A stretch of DNA of 64,000 nt, from the NCBI RefSeq assembly GCF_002979555.1, contig NZ_PCOZ01000002.1:310001-374000 (forward strand), given 5' to 3'. Numbering within the stretch: the stretch's first letter is position 1; the number at the start of each line of letters is the position of its first letter. The notes beneath the pieces were generated by a model. It saw only the letters and a list, made by a program, of their open reading frames with translations, was not told the DNA's origin and searched no databases. The position numbers were made by a program, and so were the translations under genes. Positions 1-11,307 of this stretch are shown here, piece by piece. This DNA comes from Pseudomonas sp. MYb60 (GTDB taxonomy: Bacteria > Pseudomonadota > Gammaproteobacteria > Pseudomonadales > Pseudomonadaceae).

Positions 1-85
1 GAAAAGCGTGCGCTGGCCCACGTGAAAAAAGACTATAGACGCTGCGTGATACACTGCCCGCCAACAGTTTTCCGGAATATTTCCC

Positions 86-349
86 ATGCTCGCGCCCAAA
101 GATCTCCTCGATGCCCTGAGCGGCCACGCCTCTCGCCTGTTCAGCGGCGACACACCGTTGCCCCGCAATGAAATCGAAAGCCAATTCAAGGCATTGCTGC
201 AAAGCGGTTTCAGCAAACTCGACCTGGTGAGCCGGGAAGAGTTTGATAGCCAGATGGTCGTACTGGCCCGCACCCGTGCGCGGCTGGAGAGCCTGGAAGC
301 CAAAGTCGCGGAACTGGAAGCGCGGTTGACGCCTGCGTCGGCTGAATAA
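86..349 (+). CDS. ubiK: Ubiquinone biosynthesis accessory factor UbiK (YqiC/BMFP family)
   Basis: An 87-residue protein of the YqiC/BMFP family. In enterobacteria UbiK is an accessory factor of the cytosolic ubiquinone-biosynthesis complex, binding UbiJ and lipids. The N-terminal half (about residues 1-55) has the family pattern of a helix ending in LLQSGFSKLDLVSREEFD. The C-terminal half (about residues 58-82) is a charged heptad-like helix, ARTRARLESLEAKVAELEARL, expected to form a coiled coil. Length matches the family (80-100 aa). The ATG follows a GGAA nine bases upstream. It stands alone ahead of comM, as in other pseudomonads, with glnK probably just outside the window. Identification is firm; the role in this organism is inferred from homologues. 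Confidence 0.9.
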   Translation: MLAPKDLLDALSGHASRLFSGDTPLPRNEIESQFKALLQSGFSKLDLVSREEFDSQMVVLARTRARLESLEAKVAELEARLTPASAE

Positions 350-478
350 ACGCGGTCTCACATTTGCTCAGCGTTGCTCTCTGGATACGTTCTGTAAAAC
401 GTCCGAGGCACGCTCCTCCCCACCTCGTCTACCCTTGAAAAACCGCAGGATGCGGCCTCTACTTTTCAAGGAACGAGC

Positions 479-1975
479 ATGTCCCTCGCCATTGTCCATA
501 GCCGCGCCCAGGTCGGCGTCGAAGCGCCTGCCGTCACCGTCGAAGTGCATATGGCCAATGGTTTGCCGTCCCTGACGCTGGTCGGCTTGCCGGAAACGGC
601 GGTCAAGGAAAGCAAGGACCGGGTGCGCAGCGCCATTCTCAACTCCTCGCTGCAATACCCATCCCGACGCATCACCCTCAACCTCGCGCCCGCCGACCTG
701 CCCAAGGACGGCGGGCGTTTTGACCTGGCGATTGCGCTAGGGATCCTCGCGGCCAGCGTGCAAGTGCCCGCGTTGATGCTCGACGAGGTGGAGTGCCTGG
801 GGGAACTGGCGCTGTCCGGTGAAGTGCGGGCAGTGAAAGGCGTATTACCGGCAGCCCTGGCGGCACGCAAAGCCGGGCGCACCGTGATAGTGCCGCGGGC
901 GAATGCCGAAGAAGCCTGCCTGGCATCAGGCTTGAAGGTGTTCGCAGTGGACCACTTGCTGCAGGTGGTGGCGCACTTGAATGGGCATCAGCCCATCGAG
1001 CCGTACAAATCCGATGGCCTGCTGTACCTCAACAAGCCTTACCCGGACTTGAGCGAAGTACAGGGTCAGCTCGCCGCCAAGCGCGCACTGCTGATTGCAG
1101 CAGCGGGGGCGCATAACCTGCTGTTCAGCGGGCCACCCGGTACGGGCAAGACCTTGCTCGCCAGTCGCCTGCCGGGTTTGTTGCCACCGCTGAGTGAGCA
1201 GGAAGCGTTGGAAGTGGCGGCCATCCAGTCGGTGGTCAGCCTGGCGCCGCTGAGCCATTGGCCGCACCGTCCGTTCCGCCAGCCGCACCATTCTGCATCC
1301 GGCCCGGCATTGGTCGGCGGCGGGTCAAAGCCGCAGCCAGGGGAAATCACCCTCGCCCACCATGGCGTGCTGTTCCTGGACGAACTGCCGGAGTTCGATC
1401 GCAAGGTCCTGGAAGTCCTGCGCGAACCCCTGGAATCGGGGCAAATCGTCATTTCCCGCGCCCGCGACCGCGTGAGTTTCCCGGCCCGCTTCCAACTGGT
1501 GGCCGCCATGAACCCCTGCCCCTGCGGCTACCTGGGCGACCCTACCGGCCGCTGTCGTTGCACCCCGGAACAGATCCAGCGCTACCGCAACAAGCTCTCG
1601 GGGCCATTGCTTGACCGTATCGACCTGCACCTGACCGTCGCGCGGGAAACAACTGCGCTGAACCCGATCCAACAGCCAGGCGATAACACAGCCAAGGCTT
1701 CGGCCGAGGTTGCCGAGGCCCGAGAGCGACAATTACGGCGCCAGGGTTGTGCGAATGCCTTCCTCGATCTGCCCGGCCTACGCACGCACTGCGCGTTGAC
1801 GAAAGTCGATGAAGGCTGGCTGGAGACCGCCTGCGAGCGGCTGACACTGTCGCTGAGGGCGGCGCATCGTTTATTGAAAGTAGCGCGCACCCTGGCCGAC
1901 CTGGAGCAGATAAATGACATCACCCGTGAGCATCTGAAGGAGGCCTTGCAATATCGCCCGGCCTCCATCAACTGA
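479..1975 (+). CDS. comM: YifB/ComM family Mg chelatase-like AAA+ ATPase
   Basis: A 498-residue AAA+ protein of the YifB/ComM family. ComM is a hexameric helicase that promotes branch migration during natural transformation in Vibrio and Haemophilus; in pseudomonads it is conserved and its role is less clear. The N-terminal ChlI-like domain (about 20-140) holds the VGLPETAVKESKDRVRSA block. A Walker A motif GPPGTGKT lies near residue 217, and a Walker B-type FLDELPEF follows. Four cysteines in CPCGYLGDP...CRC form the usual zinc-binding cluster. The C-terminal Mg-chelatase-like helical domain (from about 400) ends in a conserved helix bundle. The start has a strong AAGGAACG ribosome site. The gene ends three bases before the convergent chemoreceptor stop. 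Confidence 0.95.
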   Translation: MSLAIVHSRAQVGVEAPAVTVEVHMANGLPSLTLVGLPETAVKESKDRVRSAILNSSLQYPSRRITLNLAPADLPKDGGRFDLAIALGILAASVQVPALMLDEVECLGELALSGEVRAVKGVLPAALAARKAGRTVIVPRANAEEACLASGLKVFAVDHLLQVVAHLNGHQPIEPYKSDGLLYLNKPYPDLSEVQGQLAAKRALLIAAAGAHNLLFSGPPGTGKTLLASRLPGLLPPLSEQEALEVAAIQSVVSLAPLSHWPHRPFRQPHHSASGPALVGGGSKPQPGEITLAHHGVLFLDELPEFDRKVLEVLREPLESGQIVISRARDRVSFPARFQLVAAMNPCPCGYLGDPTGRCRCTPEQIQRYRNKLSGPLLDRIDLHLTVARETTALNPIQQPGDNTAKASAEVAEARERQLRRQGCANAFLDLPGLRTHCALTKVDEGWLETACERLTLSLRAAHRLLKVARTLADLEQINDITREHLKEALQYRPASIN

Positions 1976-1978
1976 GCC

Positions 1979-3955
1979 TCAGCGGAAGCGATCTACCTCA
2001 TGCCGCAAGCCCGCCGCCAGCGTCTCCAACTCCTTGGCGGTGATCGCGAGGTTCGATACCACTTCGCGCTGCTCGCTGTTGGCCAGCGCAATGCTTTGCA
2101 GGTTGCTGCTGAGCAAGGTCGCGGTGCTGCTCTGCTCCTGGGTGGCGGTGGTGATGGCCGCAAACTGCTGACCGGCCGAGCGGCTTTGCTCGTCGATGCG
2201 CGCCAGCGCCGACGCCACGTCGGCATTGCGCGACAGGCCTTCCTGCATCAGCACGTTGCCGCGCTCCATGGTGCTGATGGCGTTGCCGGTTTCCTGCTGG
2301 ATGCTCTGGATCATCCCGGAGATTTCATCGGTGGCCTCGCGGGTGCGCGACGCCAGGTTGCGTACCTCGTCGGCGACCACGGCAAAACCACGGCCCTGCT
2401 CACCGGCGCGTGCCGCCTCGATGGCGGCATTGAGCGCCAGCAGGTTGGTTTGTTCGGCGATGGAGGTAATCACGCCGACGATCCCGCCAATTTCCTGGGA
2501 GCGCTGGCCCAGGGTATTGATGACCGTGGCCGTGCTGTTCAGCGCGGTGGCGATGTGTTCCAGGGAAGACGACGCTTCCTGCATCGAGTTGCGCCCGATG
2601 CGGGTCTGCTGGGCGTTTTCCTGAGCCAGGCGCTCGGTGTTGCCCATGTTGTCGGCGATGTTCAGCGACGTCGCGCTGAACTCTTCCACTGCGCCGGCCA
2701 TGCTGGTGATTTCGCCGGACTGCTGCTCCATGCCCTCGTAGGCACCGCCAGACAACCCGGACAGCGCCTGGGCGCGGCTGTTGACCTGTTCGGCCGCGTT
2801 GCGGATATGAGAGACCATGGTCGACAGCGCTTCGCCCATCTGGTTGAAGCTGCGGGCCAGTTGGCCGATCTCGTCATGGCTGGAGACGTTCAGCCTGGCG
2901 CTCAAGTCGCCGGCGCCAAGGGCTTCGGCCTGGCGCACCAAATCACCCAGCGGCGCCAATTTGCTGCGCAGCAGCCATACCGTCGCGCCCACCGCCAGCA
3001 GCATCGCCAGCACGCTGCCGATCACCAGGCGGATGCCGACATCCCAGGTGACCGAACGAATCTCGGCCTTGGGCATGCTGGCAACGACCGCCCACGGACC
3101 GCCATCGAACGGCACCGACACGCTGTAGAAATCTTCGTTCTTGTCAGTCCAGAAGCGACCTTTGCCGGGCGCCTTGGCCAAGTCCAGCATCACCGGCACC
3201 GCCTGGTCCGGCGCCTGCACGCCAGCCGGCGGCACCAGCCAGCGTTTTTGCTCGTCGAGCAACGCCAGGGAGCCGGTCTGGCCGATACGGAAGCGCTTGA
3301 GGTTATCGAACTGGGCGTTCTGCGCATCGGTGTAGTCAAAACCGATGAACAACACCGCGATGACTTGCCCGCTGCTGTCACGCACCGGGCTGTATTGGGT
3401 CATGTAGGAGCGATCGAACAGCACCGCCCTGCCGATGTAGGTCTGCCCACTGAGCACACGCTGATACGCAGGGCCCTGGCGGTCCAGCACGGTGCCGATG
3501 GCGCGGTTGCCGTCCTGCTTGGTGAGGGAGGTGCTGATACGGATAAAGTCGTCGCCGCTGCGCACGAATACCGTGGCCACGCCGCCGGACATCTGCTTGA
3601 ACTCGTCGACTTCATCAAAGTTGTTGTTCAGCACCTCGCTGCCCAGGTACAGGCTCGGGGTCTGCACGCCAGCCACGGTCACAGGCTGGTCGGCATGTAC
3701 CTTCAAGCCGGCGCCGAAACGCTTTTCGAACAACCCGGTCAGCCGCTGCGTGCTCTCACGCAGCGTGCTGTGGAACGTGTTGAGCTGGTCGGCGAGCAGG
3801 CGCGCTTCACTGGCCAGATGCTCTTCACGGGTATCGAGGTTGGCAGAGTCCAGAGAACGCAAGGCAAACACGGTGCTGCCGCCAATGGCGACAGCCAGGA
3901 TCACGGCTAGCGCGAGACCTAACTGGGAGGCAATCCGGGCACGAGGTTGAGACAT
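1979..3955 (-). CDS. Methyl-accepting chemotaxis protein with periplasmic Cache domain
   Basis: A 658-residue transmembrane chemoreceptor. A first membrane helix (about 13-33) is followed by a large periplasmic sensor of about 275 residues. The features [10 protein letters not shown] and [31 protein letters not shown] resemble the Cache3-Cache2 fusion sensors that bind small ligands. A second membrane helix (about 311-332, [20 protein letters not shown]) leads to a HAMP domain ([25 protein letters not shown]) and then the MCP signalling domain with the CheA/CheW-binding hairpin tip [19 protein letters not shown]. There is no C-terminal CheR-tethering pentapeptide; the protein ends LRHEVDRFR. 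The ligand cannot be read from the sequence. It is a single gene with AGGAG seven bases before the ATG. Confidence 0.93.
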   Translation of the reverse strand: MSQPRARIASQLGLALAVILAVAIGGSTVFALRSLDSANLDTREEHLASEARLLADQLNTFHSTLRESTQRLTGLFEKRFGAGLKVHADQPVTVAGVQTPSLYLGSEVLNNNFDEVDEFKQMSGGVATVFVRSGDDFIRISTSLTKQDGNRAIGTVLDRQGPAYQRVLSGQTYIGRAVLFDRSYMTQYSPVRDSSGQVIAVLFIGFDYTDAQNAQFDNLKRFRIGQTGSLALLDEQKRWLVPPAGVQAPDQAVPVMLDLAKAPGKGRFWTDKNEDFYSVSVPFDGGPWAVVASMPKAEIRSVTWDVGIRLVIGSVLAMLLAVGATVWLLRSKLAPLGDLVRQAEALGAGDLSARLNVSSHDEIGQLARSFNQMGEALSTMVSHIRNAAEQVNSRAQALSGLSGGAYEGMEQQSGEITSMAGAVEEFSATSLNIADNMGNTERLAQENAQQTRIGRNSMQEASSSLEHIATALNSTATVINTLGQRSQEIGGIVGVITSIAEQTNLLALNAAIEAARAGEQGRGFAVVADEVRNLASRTREATDEISGMIQSIQQETGNAISTMERGNVLMQEGLSRNADVASALARIDEQSRSAGQQFAAITTATQEQSSTATLLSSNLQSIALANSEQREVVSNLAITAKELETLAAGLRHEVDRFR

Positions 3956-4134
3956 GACAGCTCCTGGCCGAGGCCAGGATCATCCTGATCTCTTAGCGTT
4001 GCTCGGCAGATTATCTAGTGGGTAGCGTTGGGCACGATGGTTCCAACACACCTACTTCGGCGGCCAAGAGCAATACTTGAGCGCTGCGCAGGGGTATCTC
4101 GCAAACGATTGCACAGCGGATGCGCAACGAGCCG

Positions 4135-5052
4135 TTACAGGTGCTCGACCGCAGGTAATTCCATGGCCTTGACCTCGCCCTGCAGAAAGTCCGCCAGGCG
4201 CCGCAAACGCTCACCACCGGGACGGGTTTTCGGCCACACGAGGTAGTAATTCTCCCCGCTGGCCACGGCGGTCGGCCACGGCAGGCTCAAGCGTCCTTGT
4301 GCCACGTCTTCGGCGACCATCAGCAGGTCGCCCATGGACACACCGTAACCCCTGGCAGCGGCAATCATGCCCAGTTCGAGGGTATCGAATACCTGCCCGC
4401 CCTTGAGTGACACCTGGGACGCCAATCCCATGCGCTCCAGCCAGTTGCGCCAGTCCCGACGGTCCGGCGTGGGGTGCAGCAACTCGGCGGTGGCCAACCG
4501 TTCGGCGTCCCAGGGCCCGTCATCCAACAGGTTCGGCGCGCCTACCGGGATCAACAGCTCGGGGAACAGGTAGCAGGCCTCCCAATCCGCCGGAAAGTGC
4601 CCAAAGCTGAGCAGCACGGCGCAGTCGAACGGTTCCTGATTGAAGTCCACCTCATCCACGCTCATCCAGGCGCTGGTGAGTTGTACCTCGTTGCCCGGCT
4701 GCAAGGCGCGGAAGCGGCTGAGCCGCGCCAGCAGCCAGCGCATGGTCAAGGTCGACGGCGCCTTCATGCGCAGGATGTCATCTTCGGCGTTCAGGGTGTG
4801 GCAGGCCCGCTCCAGCGCCGCGAAACCCTCGCGCACGCCGGGCAGCAACAAGCGCGCGGCTTCGGTGAGCTGCAGGGTGCGGCCGCTGCGCTGGAACAGG
4901 CGGCAGGCGAAATGCTCCTCCAGGGTACGGATATGCCGGCTTACGGCACTTTGGGTGATCGACAACTCCTCCGCCGCCCGGGTGAACGAGTTGTGCCGGG
5001 ACGCGGCTTCAAATGCACGCAAGGCGTAAAGCGGAGGAAGACGACGTGACAT
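4135..5052 (-). CDS. LysR-family transcriptional regulator (GcvA-like)
   Basis: A LysR-type regulator of 305 residues from the chosen start. The N-terminal winged helix-turn-helix is LYALRAFEAASRHNSFTRAAEELSITQSAVSRHIRTLEE, close to the GcvA/AmpR branch, followed by a type-2 periplasmic-binding-like effector domain. An upstream in-frame ATG at 5103 would add 17 residues with no family resemblance; the ATG at 5052 has AGGA nine bases upstream and the usual MSRRLPPLYALRAF beginning, so it is preferred. It is divergent from the MATE transporter, with about 150 bases between the two starts, so it may control that gene. The target and the inducer are not known. Confidence 0.9.
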   Translation of the reverse strand: MSRRLPPLYALRAFEAASRHNSFTRAAEELSITQSAVSRHIRTLEEHFACRLFQRSGRTLQLTEAARLLLPGVREGFAALERACHTLNAEDDILRMKAPSTLTMRWLLARLSRFRALQPGNEVQLTSAWMSVDEVDFNQEPFDCAVLLSFGHFPADWEACYLFPELLIPVGAPNLLDDGPWDAERLATAELLHPTPDRRDWRNWLERMGLASQVSLKGGQVFDTLELGMIAAARGYGVSMGDLLMVAEDVAQGRLSLPWPTAVASGENYYLVWPKTRPGGERLRRLADFLQGEVKAMELPAVEHL

Positions 5053-5202
5053 CTGGAATATTCCTACAGGGTGATGCCGTAACCTAGCAGATTCATCCGA
5101 CATGAGTTTTAGTCATGCTCGTGATCGCTTTTATCCTTTTGTGCAATCGGTTGGGAGCGCCGAGAATCAACCCTTCCCCACTATTACGATTAGTTGAGCG
5201 TG

Positions 5203-6606
5203 ATGATCATGCAGCATCCTGCACGTACCGAACTCTGGGCCATTCTGCGGCTGTCGGGGCCGCTGATTGCCTCACAGTTGGCGCACATGCTGATGGTGCT
5301 CACCGACACCCTGATGATGGCCCGCCTGAGTCCCGAGGCATTGGCCGGCGGCGGCCTGGGGGCGGCCAGCTATTCGTTCGTGTCGATCTTCTGCATCGGC
5401 GTGATCGCGGCCGTGGGCACCCTGGTGGCGATTCGTCATGGTGCGGGCGACATAGAAGGCGCCACCCGCCTGACCCAGGCCGGCCTGTGGCTCGCCTGGT
5501 TGATGGCCCTGGCGGCCGGGCTGCTGCTGTGGAACCTCAAGCCGGTGCTGCTGATGTTCGGCCAGACCGAAACCAACGTGCATTCAGCGGGGCAGTTCCT
5601 GACGATCCTGCCCTTCGCCCTGCCTGGCTACCTGAGCTTCATGGCCTTGCGCGGCTTCACCAGTGCCATTGGCAAGGCCACCCCGGTGATGGTGATCAGC
5701 CTGTGCGGCACCGTGCTCAATTACCTGCTCAACCACGCCTTGATCGAAGGTATGTTCGGCCTGCCCAAGATGGGGTTGGTGGGCATCGGCCTGGTCACCG
5801 CGATCGTCGCCAACGGCATGGCGCTGGCGTTGCTCTGGTACATCCGCAGCAACCGCGCTTACGCTGCCTACCCGCTAGGCGCCGGCCTGTTGCGTCTCAA
5901 CACTCAGTACCTGCGCGAGCTGTGGCGCCTGGGTCTGCCCATTGGCGGTACCTATGCGGTGGAAGTCGGGCTGTTTGCGTTTGCCGCGCTGTGCATGGGC
6001 ACCATGGGCAGTACGCAATTGGCGTCCCATCAGATCGCCCTGCAAATCGTCTCGGTGGCCTTCATGGTGCCGGCGGGAATGTCCTACGCGGTGACCATGC
6101 GCATCGGCCAGCACTATGGCGCCGGGCAGTTGCAGCGGGCTCGCCTGGCCGGTCGCGTCGGCATCGGTTTCGGGGCCACGGTGATGTTGGGATTTGCTGT
6201 CATGCTGTGGCTGTTTTCCGAACAATTGATCGGACTGCTCATCGACCGTAACGACCCCGCCTTTCACGACGTCATCGTCCTGGCGGTCAGCCTGCTGGCC
6301 GTGGCGGCCTGGTTCGAGCTGTTCGACGGCGTGCAAACCATCGCCATGGGCTGCATTCGCGGGCTCAAGGACGCCAAGACCACGTTCCTGATCGGCGCAG
6401 GCTGCTATTGGTTGATCGGTGCACCGTCAGCCTGGCTGATGGCGTTCACGTTGGGCTGGGGGCCGACCGGCGTCTGGTGGGGCCTGGCGCTGGGCCTGGC
6501 CTGCGCGGCCGTGAGCCTGACGTGGGCATTCGAAGCGAAGATGAAGCGCATGATTCGGCAGGAGCCTGACGTTCGCACTGAGTTTCAGGCCATGCAGCCA
6601 GACTAG
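5203..6606 (+). CDS. MATE-family multidrug efflux transporter (NorM-like)
   Basis: An integral membrane protein of about 467 residues with the twelve hydrophobic helices of the MATE family. It begins LWAILRLSGPLIASQLAHMLMVLTDTLMMARL, the characteristic first helix with the LxGPLI motif, and the second half has the matching LWRLGLPIGGTYAVEVGLFAFAALCMG repeat. MATE pumps exchange cations or amphipathic drugs for Na+ or H+. The start is uncertain: TTG 5194, ATG 5203 and ATG 5209 are all in frame and the ribosome site is weak (GAG only). It is divergent from the LysR regulator and ends before a REP-like hairpin facing the c-di-GMP gene. Substrates are unknown. Confidence 0.92.
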   Translation: MIMQHPARTELWAILRLSGPLIASQLAHMLMVLTDTLMMARLSPEALAGGGLGAASYSFVSIFCIGVIAAVGTLVAIRHGAGDIEGATRLTQAGLWLAWLMALAAGLLLWNLKPVLLMFGQTETNVHSAGQFLTILPFALPGYLSFMALRGFTSAIGKATPVMVISLCGTVLNYLLNHALIEGMFGLPKMGLVGIGLVTAIVANGMALALLWYIRSNRAYAAYPLGAGLLRLNTQYLRELWRLGLPIGGTYAVEVGLFAFAALCMGTMGSTQLASHQIALQIVSVAFMVPAGMSYAVTMRIGQHYGAGQLQRARLAGRVGIGFGATVMLGFAVMLWLFSEQLIGLLIDRNDPAFHDVIVLAVSLLAVAAWFELFDGVQTIAMGCIRGLKDAKTTFLIGAGCYWLIGAPSAWLMAFTLGWGPTGVWWGLALGLACAAVSLTWAFEAKMKRMIRQEPDVRTEFQAMQPD

Positions 6607-6623
6607 AGGCTACACAAGATCAT

Positions 6624-6648
6624 TGTGGGAGGTAGGCCGGCTCCCACA
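6624..6648. repeat. REP-like hairpin, divergent copy
   Basis: An 8-bp inverted repeat TGTGGGAG/CTCCCACA with a nine-base centre. It shares the outer arm of the other REP hairpins of this window but has a shorter stem. It sits between the convergent ends of the MATE and GGDEF-EAL genes and may act as a weak bidirectional terminator. Confidence 0.6.
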
Positions 6649-6666
6649 GTTGATCGGGTTTACACC

Positions 6667-8331
6667 TCAACCCAGCAGCGCCTGCTGGCCGTTACTGAAC
6701 GTCAAATACTCTACCAACTCCGGCAACGGCAGCGGTTTGCTGATCAGGTAGCCCTGGGCCTGGTCGCAACCGAACAAACGCAGCAACGCCAGTTGCTCGG
6801 GGGTTTCCACGCCTTCGGCGACCACTTCCAGATTGAGGTTGTGCGCCAGGTTGATCATGGCGTGCACCAGCTTGCGGTTCTCTTCGCGCTCCTCCATGCC
6901 GCCGACGAAGCTCTTGTCGATCTTCAACAAGGCAATCGGCAGGCTGTTGAGGTGCACGAACGATGAAAAGCCGGTGCCGAAGTCATCCAGGGAAAACCGC
7001 ACACCCAGACGGCCGAGGGCGTCCATGGTCTGCTTGACCAGGTCGCTGCGGCGCATCACGGCGGTTTCGGTGAGTTCGAATTCCAGCCACTGCGCTTCCA
7101 CGCCACGTTCGGCAATCAGCCGGCTGAGGGTCGAGAGCAACTGGCTGTCCTGGAACTGGCGGAACGACAGGTTCACCGCCATGTGCAGCGGCGGCAGGCC
7201 GCGTTCGCGCAACGCCTGCATATCGCGCAGGGCCCGGGAGATCACCCAGTAGCCCAGTGGCACGATCAGGCCACTCTGCTCGGCCAGGGGCACGAATTCG
7301 CTCGGCGGCAACAGCCCGCGTTCGCCGTGACGCCAGCGCACCAAGGCTTCGAGGCCGACGATATGCCCGTCGTCCAGGTCCAGGCGCGGCTGGTAATGCA
7401 ATTCCAGTTCGTCACGACGCAGGGCACGGCGCAGTTCGCTTTCCAGGTCGGCGAGGCTGCGCGCGTTGCGATTGATGCGTTCGTTGAAGATGTGAAAGGT
7501 GCAGCCTTGGGTGCTCTTGGCTTGCTGCATGGCGATGTGGGCGTGCCACATCAACGGGTCGGCGCCTGCACGGGCGCGAGCATGGGCCACACCCAGGCTG
7601 CAACCGATCAACAGGCTCTCGCCGTCGACCCAATAGGGTTCGGCCATGACTTCGGTGATGCGTTCGGCCATCCACTCGGCCCGTTGGGGCGCACGGCGGG
7701 TGTCGATCAACAGGGCAAATTCGTCGCTGCCCAGGCGAGCCAATTGGTCGCCCACTTCGAGCTGGCTCTTGAGCCGCGACACCACTTGCAGGATCAACCG
7801 GTCGCCGGCCTGGTGACCAAGGGCGTCGTTGGCGTGACGGAAGTTGTCGAGGTCCAGGTGCCCCAGGGCCAGGCCGCGGCCTTCATTCTCGGCCAGTCGC
7901 GCGGCCAACAGGGTCTGGAAACCCTGGCGGTTGGCGATGCCGGTGAGCGGGTCCTGTTCGGCCAGGCGTTGCAGGGTATTTTCCAGCAGGCCGCGTTCGC
8001 GCACATGGCGCAGGCAGCGACGCAGGGTCTCGGCGTCCAGCACATCGCGCACCAGCCAGTCACTGACACCCAGGGGAGAGACCAGCGGCTCCTGGTCCAG
8101 CAACAACACGCACGGCAGACTGCAGCGTCCAGGGCCGGGTTGCAGGCTGGGCGTGGTCAACAGCACGGCGCTGTGGTCGTCATCGAACAGACGACTCACC
8201 GAGTCCCAGTTTGGCGCGCTGATCAGCACGGCTCCGTCGCCCATCGGCGCCAGGCACTCGCGCAACAGCGCTGCCCACTCAGGCATATCGGCCAATAGCA
8301 GCAAACGCAAGGGTTCGACAGGCGTAGACAA
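6667..8331 (-). CDS. GGDEF-EAL c-di-GMP protein, probable phosphodiesterase
   Basis: A 554-residue cytosolic protein. Residues about 1-110 form a poorly conserved domain that resembles a degenerate receiver fold and lacks the usual acidic pocket. A GGDEF domain (about 125-290) has a changed signature, ARLGSDEFALL, that is GSDEF instead of GGDEF, so cyclase activity is doubtful. The EAL domain (about 310-550) is intact: GLEALVRW, AVNLSFRQF, ELTETAV, LDDFGTGFSS and KIDKSF, with VVAEGVET near the end. It probably hydrolyses c-di-GMP, like the PA5295-type protein at this locus in P. aeruginosa. The TTG start is forced by an in-frame TAG twelve bases upstream and has GGGAG close before it. Confidence 0.9.
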   Translation of the reverse strand: MSTPVEPLRLLLLADMPEWAALLRECLAPMGDGAVLISAPNWDSVSRLFDDDHSAVLLTTPSLQPGPGRCSLPCVLLLDQEPLVSPLGVSDWLVRDVLDAETLRRCLRHVRERGLLENTLQRLAEQDPLTGIANRQGFQTLLAARLAENEGRGLALGHLDLDNFRHANDALGHQAGDRLILQVVSRLKSQLEVGDQLARLGSDEFALLIDTRRAPQRAEWMAERITEVMAEPYWVDGESLLIGCSLGVAHARARAGADPLMWHAHIAMQQAKSTQGCTFHIFNERINRNARSLADLESELRRALRRDELELHYQPRLDLDDGHIVGLEALVRWRHGERGLLPPSEFVPLAEQSGLIVPLGYWVISRALRDMQALRERGLPPLHMAVNLSFRQFQDSQLLSTLSRLIAERGVEAQWLEFELTETAVMRRSDLVKQTMDALGRLGVRFSLDDFGTGFSSFVHLNSLPIALLKIDKSFVGGMEEREENRKLVHAMINLAHNLNLEVVAEGVETPEQLALLRLFGCDQAQGYLISKPLPLPELVEYLTFSNGQQALLG

Positions 8332-8526
8332 GCTAGCTCCCTAGACTCTGCAAAATTCGTTGGCGGCGGGCATTATGACGTGCAGCCTGATAATGACCAA
8401 TGATATGGGGTATCGGACACACAGGCCGTAAACATTAGCAGCAAGATAGTCGCAAATGCCCTCACATCCTGCGGCAAAGTATCAAAACCGGCAAATTTAG
8501 ATCGAGTGGTACGTCACACTGTCGTT

Positions 8527-8560
8527 CTGACAGAGCAGAATCCTGTCAGCCTGTTAAAAT
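8527..8560 (+). promoter_or_regulatory. Palindrome and -10 element upstream of rep
   Basis: An inverted repeat CTGACAG-N9-CTGTCAG (8527-8549) is followed five bases later by TAAAAT (8555-8560), a good -10 box, 37 bases before the rep ATG. The palindrome covers the expected -35 region, which has no recognisable hexamer. An activator or repressor site is therefore possible. The rest of 8332-8526 is AT-richer and holds no ORF I can support. Confidence 0.4.
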
Positions 8561-8596
8561 GCCCGCCCTTTTGAACAACGACTCCCTGAATTCTGT

Positions 8597-11237
<2,641 letters not shown>

Positions 11238-11260
11238 TCACTGCCTGACGGTGATCAAAC

Positions 11261-11290
11261 ATGTGGGAGGGGGTTTGCCCCCTCCCACAT
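11261..11290. repeat. REP hairpin between xpt and acetyl-CoA hydrolase gene
   Basis: A perfect 13-bp stem ATGTGGGAGGGGG/CCCCCTCCCACAT around a TTTG loop. It is a single REP of the kind common in P. fluorescens-group genomes. It occupies the junction of two convergent genes and probably also ends transcription or protects mRNA 3' ends. Confidence 0.9.
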
Positions 11291-11307
11291 TTGCCTTGGG
11301 GAGCTTT

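Noticed and set aside
2000-3910. Long antisense ORFs (also opposite rep, spoT and recG, up to 694 aa)
   Set aside because: They are shadows of real genes in G+C-rich DNA. They have no ribosome sites, family motifs or membrane/signal features, and the opposite strands encode well-known proteins.
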